Source of the DNA: Chloroflexia bacterium
GTDB lineage: Bacteria > Chloroflexota > Chloroflexia > Thermomicrobiales > JALYUS01
Assembly (NCBI GenBank): GCA_025924435.1
Contig: JAICIL010000081.1
Location: 1-14,822, forward strand
DNA length: 14,822 nucleotides
Direction of reading: 5' to 3'
Shown here: positions 12,966 through 14,822 of the stretch, one piece after another
Layout: every line of letters begins with the position of its first letter
How positions within the stretch are numbered: the stretch's first letter is position 1
Made by a program: the position numbers and the translations under genes
Notes under the pieces: generated by a model
Database searches by the model: none
Told to the model about the DNA's origin: nothing
What the model saw: the letters and a program-made list of their open reading frames with translations, nothing else

Positions 12966-13148
12966 TCATCTGATTAGCGTTCGCAACTGACGTATCGAAT
13001 CAATCAGCGCGTCGTCCGTGTTGCGCCCATAGCCGCCGGACTGCGGCGGGCCGTCGATTTCGGGGATTACGGGGCCGGAAAAGCCGCGATCAAGTAGCGC
13101 GCGGCAGTGATCGGGGAAATCAATCGCGCCCGTGCCGATGGAAGCAAA
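12966..13148 (-). pseudogene. C-terminal remnant of a sugar phosphate isomerase/epimerase
   Basis: About 60 codons resembling the end of a xylose-isomerase-like TIM-barrel protein: IDFPDHCRALLDRGFSGPVIPEIDG, split here as IDFPDHCRALLDRGF (from about residue 11) and VIPEID, then YGRNTDDALIDSIRQLR and a TGA stop. The family is 250-300 aa, so over three quarters are missing. The similarity stops where the palindrome at 13149 begins, and no ribosome site or start belongs to it. GC and codon use match the chromosome, not the AT-rich gene it converges with six bases away. A deletion or repeat insertion probably removed the rest. Confidence 0.7.
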
Positions 13149-13330
13149 CCTCACCCCCGGCCCTCTCTCCTTTGCTTCCGAGCAAGGGAGAGGGGGAGTG
13201 ATGCGGAGAAGGCACTACAAAAAGCGAGACGCTGCAATTCCCGGTCGTCTCCCCTCTCCATCGCCGAACGGACCGCCATGCGATCGTCATCTCCGGGCGA
13301 TGGCTCCGTACGAGAGGGGCCGGGGTGAGG
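13149..13330. repeat. C/G-rich palindromic repeat beside the isomerase remnant
   Basis: Ends 13149-13167 (CCTCACCCCCGGCCCTCTC) and 13312-13330 (GAGAGGGGCCGGGGTGAGG) are inverted copies differing by shifted C runs. Inside are further hairpins, one around 13161-13196 and one pairing CCATCGCC with GGGCGATGG near 13258-13302. It contains no gene. It abuts the truncated isomerase on one side and the dehydrogenase stop (13335) on the other. Confidence 0.65.
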
Positions 13331-13334
13331 AAGG

Positions 13335-14408
13335 TCACATCTCGAACGGGATGTCCAACTCCGCCGCCAGCGCCTGCAAATCCGCGCGCACGAGCGGGTT
13401 GAGCGGGATGCCGTTGGCGCGGCGGTCGTCCTCCGCGAGCCATTCCGGGTCGCCGGGGGCGAGGACGCGGGCATGGCCGGGCGCGGGCGCGCAGGCGTGC
13501 AGCATCTGGATGTACTCATCGAAGCGCGCGGCGTACTGCTCCATCGGCACGAACGCGTCCACCCGCCAGGCGCTGAACATGTGCGCCGAACCGAGCGGCT
13601 CGGTATCGGAGCGCAGCACCTTCTTGCTGTACCGCCCGCCCGAAAGCAGGCCGCAGAAAAGGTCCACCGCGACGTTGAGGCCGTACCCCTTCTGGCTGCC
13701 GTGGTCGCGGTCGCCGCCGAGCGGGTTCAGGTAGCGCGCCGCGTTCGGGTCCGTCGTCGGGCGCATCTCGGCGTCGTACGACCACCCTTCCGGCAGCGGC
13801 CTCCCCTCGCGGCGATGGACGCCGACCTTCCCCGACGCGACGACGCTCGTGGACATGTCAATCAGGAAGGGCTTTTCCGCGTTGCCGCCGGGGAAGGCGA
13901 TGGCGATCGGGTTCGTGCCGAGCAGCGGCGCCGCGCCGAACGTCGGGATGACGCTCGGGCTGGTCGTCGTCATCGCCATGCCCGCGAACCCTTCCGCCGC
14001 CGCCATCAGGGGGTAGTTGCAGGTGGCGGCGAAGTGGTTGCTGTTGCGCACCGTCACCGTGCCCACGCCGTTCTCGCGCGCCTTCTCGATCGCCCGCCGC
14101 ATCGCGTGCGTCGCGACGACCGGCCCGACCCCCCGGTCGCCGTCGAGGGTGAGCGTGCCGGGGAACTCGGAGACGACGCGGATCGTCGGGTGCGGGTTGA
14201 TCGCGCCGTTGCGCAGCCGCCGGATGTAACTGTGCGCCAGCGGCGCGCCGTGCGACTCGATGCCGTGCACATCCGCGCCGATCAGGATGCGCGATACGGT
14301 TTCGGCATCTTCCCGCGGCAGCCCGGCGCGCGCAAAGGCGCGGACATAGAAATCCCCCAGCGCATCCACGGAAATCCGGGCGCGCTCCTCGGTCGCTGCT
14401 GCGGGCAT
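13335..14408 (-). CDS. Ldh_2 family malate/L-lactate/ureidoglycolate-type dehydrogenase
   Basis: A 357-aa NAD(P)-dependent 2-hydroxyacid (or imino acid) dehydrogenase of the YiaK/AllD/malate dehydrogenase family, unrelated to the Rossmann lactate dehydrogenases. Motifs: ADVHGIESHGAPLAHSY (45-61, His53), VRNSNHFAATCNYP (120-133, His125; the usual HFG is HFA), LLGTNPIAIAFPGG, FLIDMSTSVVASGKV, and SQKGYGLNVAVDLFCGLLSG. Length is normal. The ATG at 14408 has AAAGGAAG about six bases upstream; the open frame beyond it runs through repeat copy D. It diverges from a probable D-2-hydroxyacid dehydrogenase at 14643, suggesting a shared hydroxyacid pathway. Substrate is unassigned. Confidence 0.92.
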   Translation of the reverse strand: MPAAATEERARISVDALGDFYVRAFARAGLPREDAETVSRILIGADVHGIESHGAPLAHSYIRRLRNGAINPHPTIRVVSEFPGTLTLDGDRGVGPVVATHAMRRAIEKARENGVGTVTVRNSNHFAATCNYPLMAAAEGFAGMAMTTTSPSVIPTFGAAPLLGTNPIAIAFPGGNAEKPFLIDMSTSVVASGKVGVHRREGRPLPEGWSYDAEMRPTTDPNAARYLNPLGGDRDHGSQKGYGLNVAVDLFCGLLSGGRYSKKVLRSDTEPLGSAHMFSAWRVDAFVPMEQYAARFDEYIQMLHACAPAPGHARVLAPGDPEWLAEDDRRANGIPLNPLVRADLQALAAELDIPFEM

Positions 14409-14515
14409 ATCGCTTCCTTTCACCCATCGAAACGGCATCGTTCGTGCCGCGAGTATCCCCCGCCGTGCGCACCCGCGCAAGCGGATGCGATACTGCCCGC
14501 ATGGAACCGGAATTG

Positions 14516-14615
14516 AACCACGGAGACACAGAGGACACGGAGAGAAAAAGAGAGAGGAAACAGAAATTCTTCTTCTTCTCCGCGCCCTCTGTATGTCCTC
14601 CGTGCCTCCGTGGTT
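14516..14615. repeat. Palindromic repeat, AACC family, copy D (CACNGAG units)
   Basis: The left arm 14516-14542 fits the AACCRCNNAGRCRCNNAGR consensus. The right arm 14587-14615 is its inverted copy: 18 of the first 20 bases match, then a 2-base insertion. The two mismatches become G-U pairs only in minus-strand RNA. It lies in the gap between the two divergent dehydrogenase genes, with a 44-base loop. Confidence 0.78.
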
Positions 14616-14642
14616 TATTCTCTCATCCCGAGAGGAGGAAAC

Positions 14643-14822
14643 GTGGCAGAGAGGGATCGGAAGCCCGTCGTGCTGGTGGGCGGGAACATGGGGCGCAATG
14701 ATGGCGTGGATTACTCGCAGCGGTTCGCGCGGGACTTCCCGGAGGTGACGTTCTACTCCACCGAGGGAAAGCCGGAGGTGTTGGAGCGGCATATCGAAGA
14801 AGCGGACGCGGTGATCGGCGAC
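14643..14822 (+). CDS. Probable D-2-hydroxyacid dehydrogenase (N-terminus only)
   Basis: The first 60 codons of a cytoplasmic protein that runs off the window. It reads KPVVLVGGNMGRND early and ends TEGKPEVLERHIEEADAVIGD. A short beta strand, then a helix leading to (A)DAVIGD is the start of the N-terminal domain of D-isomer-specific 2-hydroxyacid dehydrogenases (phosphoglycerate dehydrogenase type); the NAD-binding domain is not yet reached, so the call is tentative. GTG at 14643 is the start, with AGGAGG only four bases upstream. It diverges from the Ldh_2 gene, with repeat copy D in the shared gap. Confidence 0.55.
   Translation, partial: MAERDRKPVVLVGGNMGRNDGVDYSQRFARDFPEVTFYSTEGKPEVLERHIEEADAVIGD

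Noticed and set aside
13473..14516. 347-codon plus-strand frame opposite the Ldh_2 gene
   Set aside because: Antisense shadow with repetitive Arg/Val/Ala composition.

Overview
The window looks like chromosome from a high-GC, F420-using bacterium, most likely a Chloroflexota member near Thermomicrobia/Sphaerobacter. The assignment is an inference from gene content: a CAP-domain secreted protein with the N-terminal module common in Chloroflexi, paired ferritin-like proteins with a Tat signal, a deazaflavin (F420) nitroreductase-family protein, a luciferase-like oxidoreductase and an Ldh_2 dehydrogenase. There are no rRNA or tRNA genes, no CRISPR array and no transposase.

Layout. Bases 1-1086: a divergent pair, the first 47 codons of a DppB-type ABC permease (-) and a class II aldolase (+). 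Bases 1104-2528: promoter and attenuator/terminator-like hairpin, a Tat-type secreted CAP protein, and a strong bidirectional hairpin. Bases 2555-3956: a two-gene ferritin-like operon (-); the first product has a Tat signal, the second has no leader but ends in an MPQTG-membrane-basic tail. Bases 4175-6500: a minus-strand set of a 68-aa unknown, MoxR ATPase, F420 nitroreductase-like protein and DinB. Bases 6607-7309: a TetR regulator. Bases 7464-9516: modA-modB (-) without modC, divergent from a PadR regulator (9545-10081). Bases 10282-11853: a standalone Clp_N protein and a luciferase-like oxidoreductase (+). Bases 11854-12959: an AT-rich island holding one gene, an AbiJ/STM4504-like HEPN abortive-infection protein, with a near-consensus promoter overlaid by a dyad operator. 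Bases 12966-14408: an isomerase C-terminal remnant, a palindromic repeat and an Ldh_2 dehydrogenase (-). Bases 14516-14822: a repeat and the start of a probable D-2-hydroxyacid dehydrogenase (+).

The intergenic gaps are unusually rich in palindromic repeats. Four (7356-7451, 10104-10241, 10758-10897, 14516-14615) form one family with arm consensus AACCRCNNAGRCRCNNAGR; the NN bases differ between copies but tend to be uniform within a copy. A second family shares a core ending CCCGCGCTACCG (4092-4180, 8553-8578), next to a perfect 24-bp hairpin between modA and modB. A third, C/G-rich palindrome (13149-13330) abuts the truncated isomerase.

The strongest candidates for something new are the solitary HEPN defence gene with its operator-like promoter, the repeat family with copy-specific unit sequence, and the ferritin-like pair in which only one member has an export signal and only the other has a sortase-like tail.
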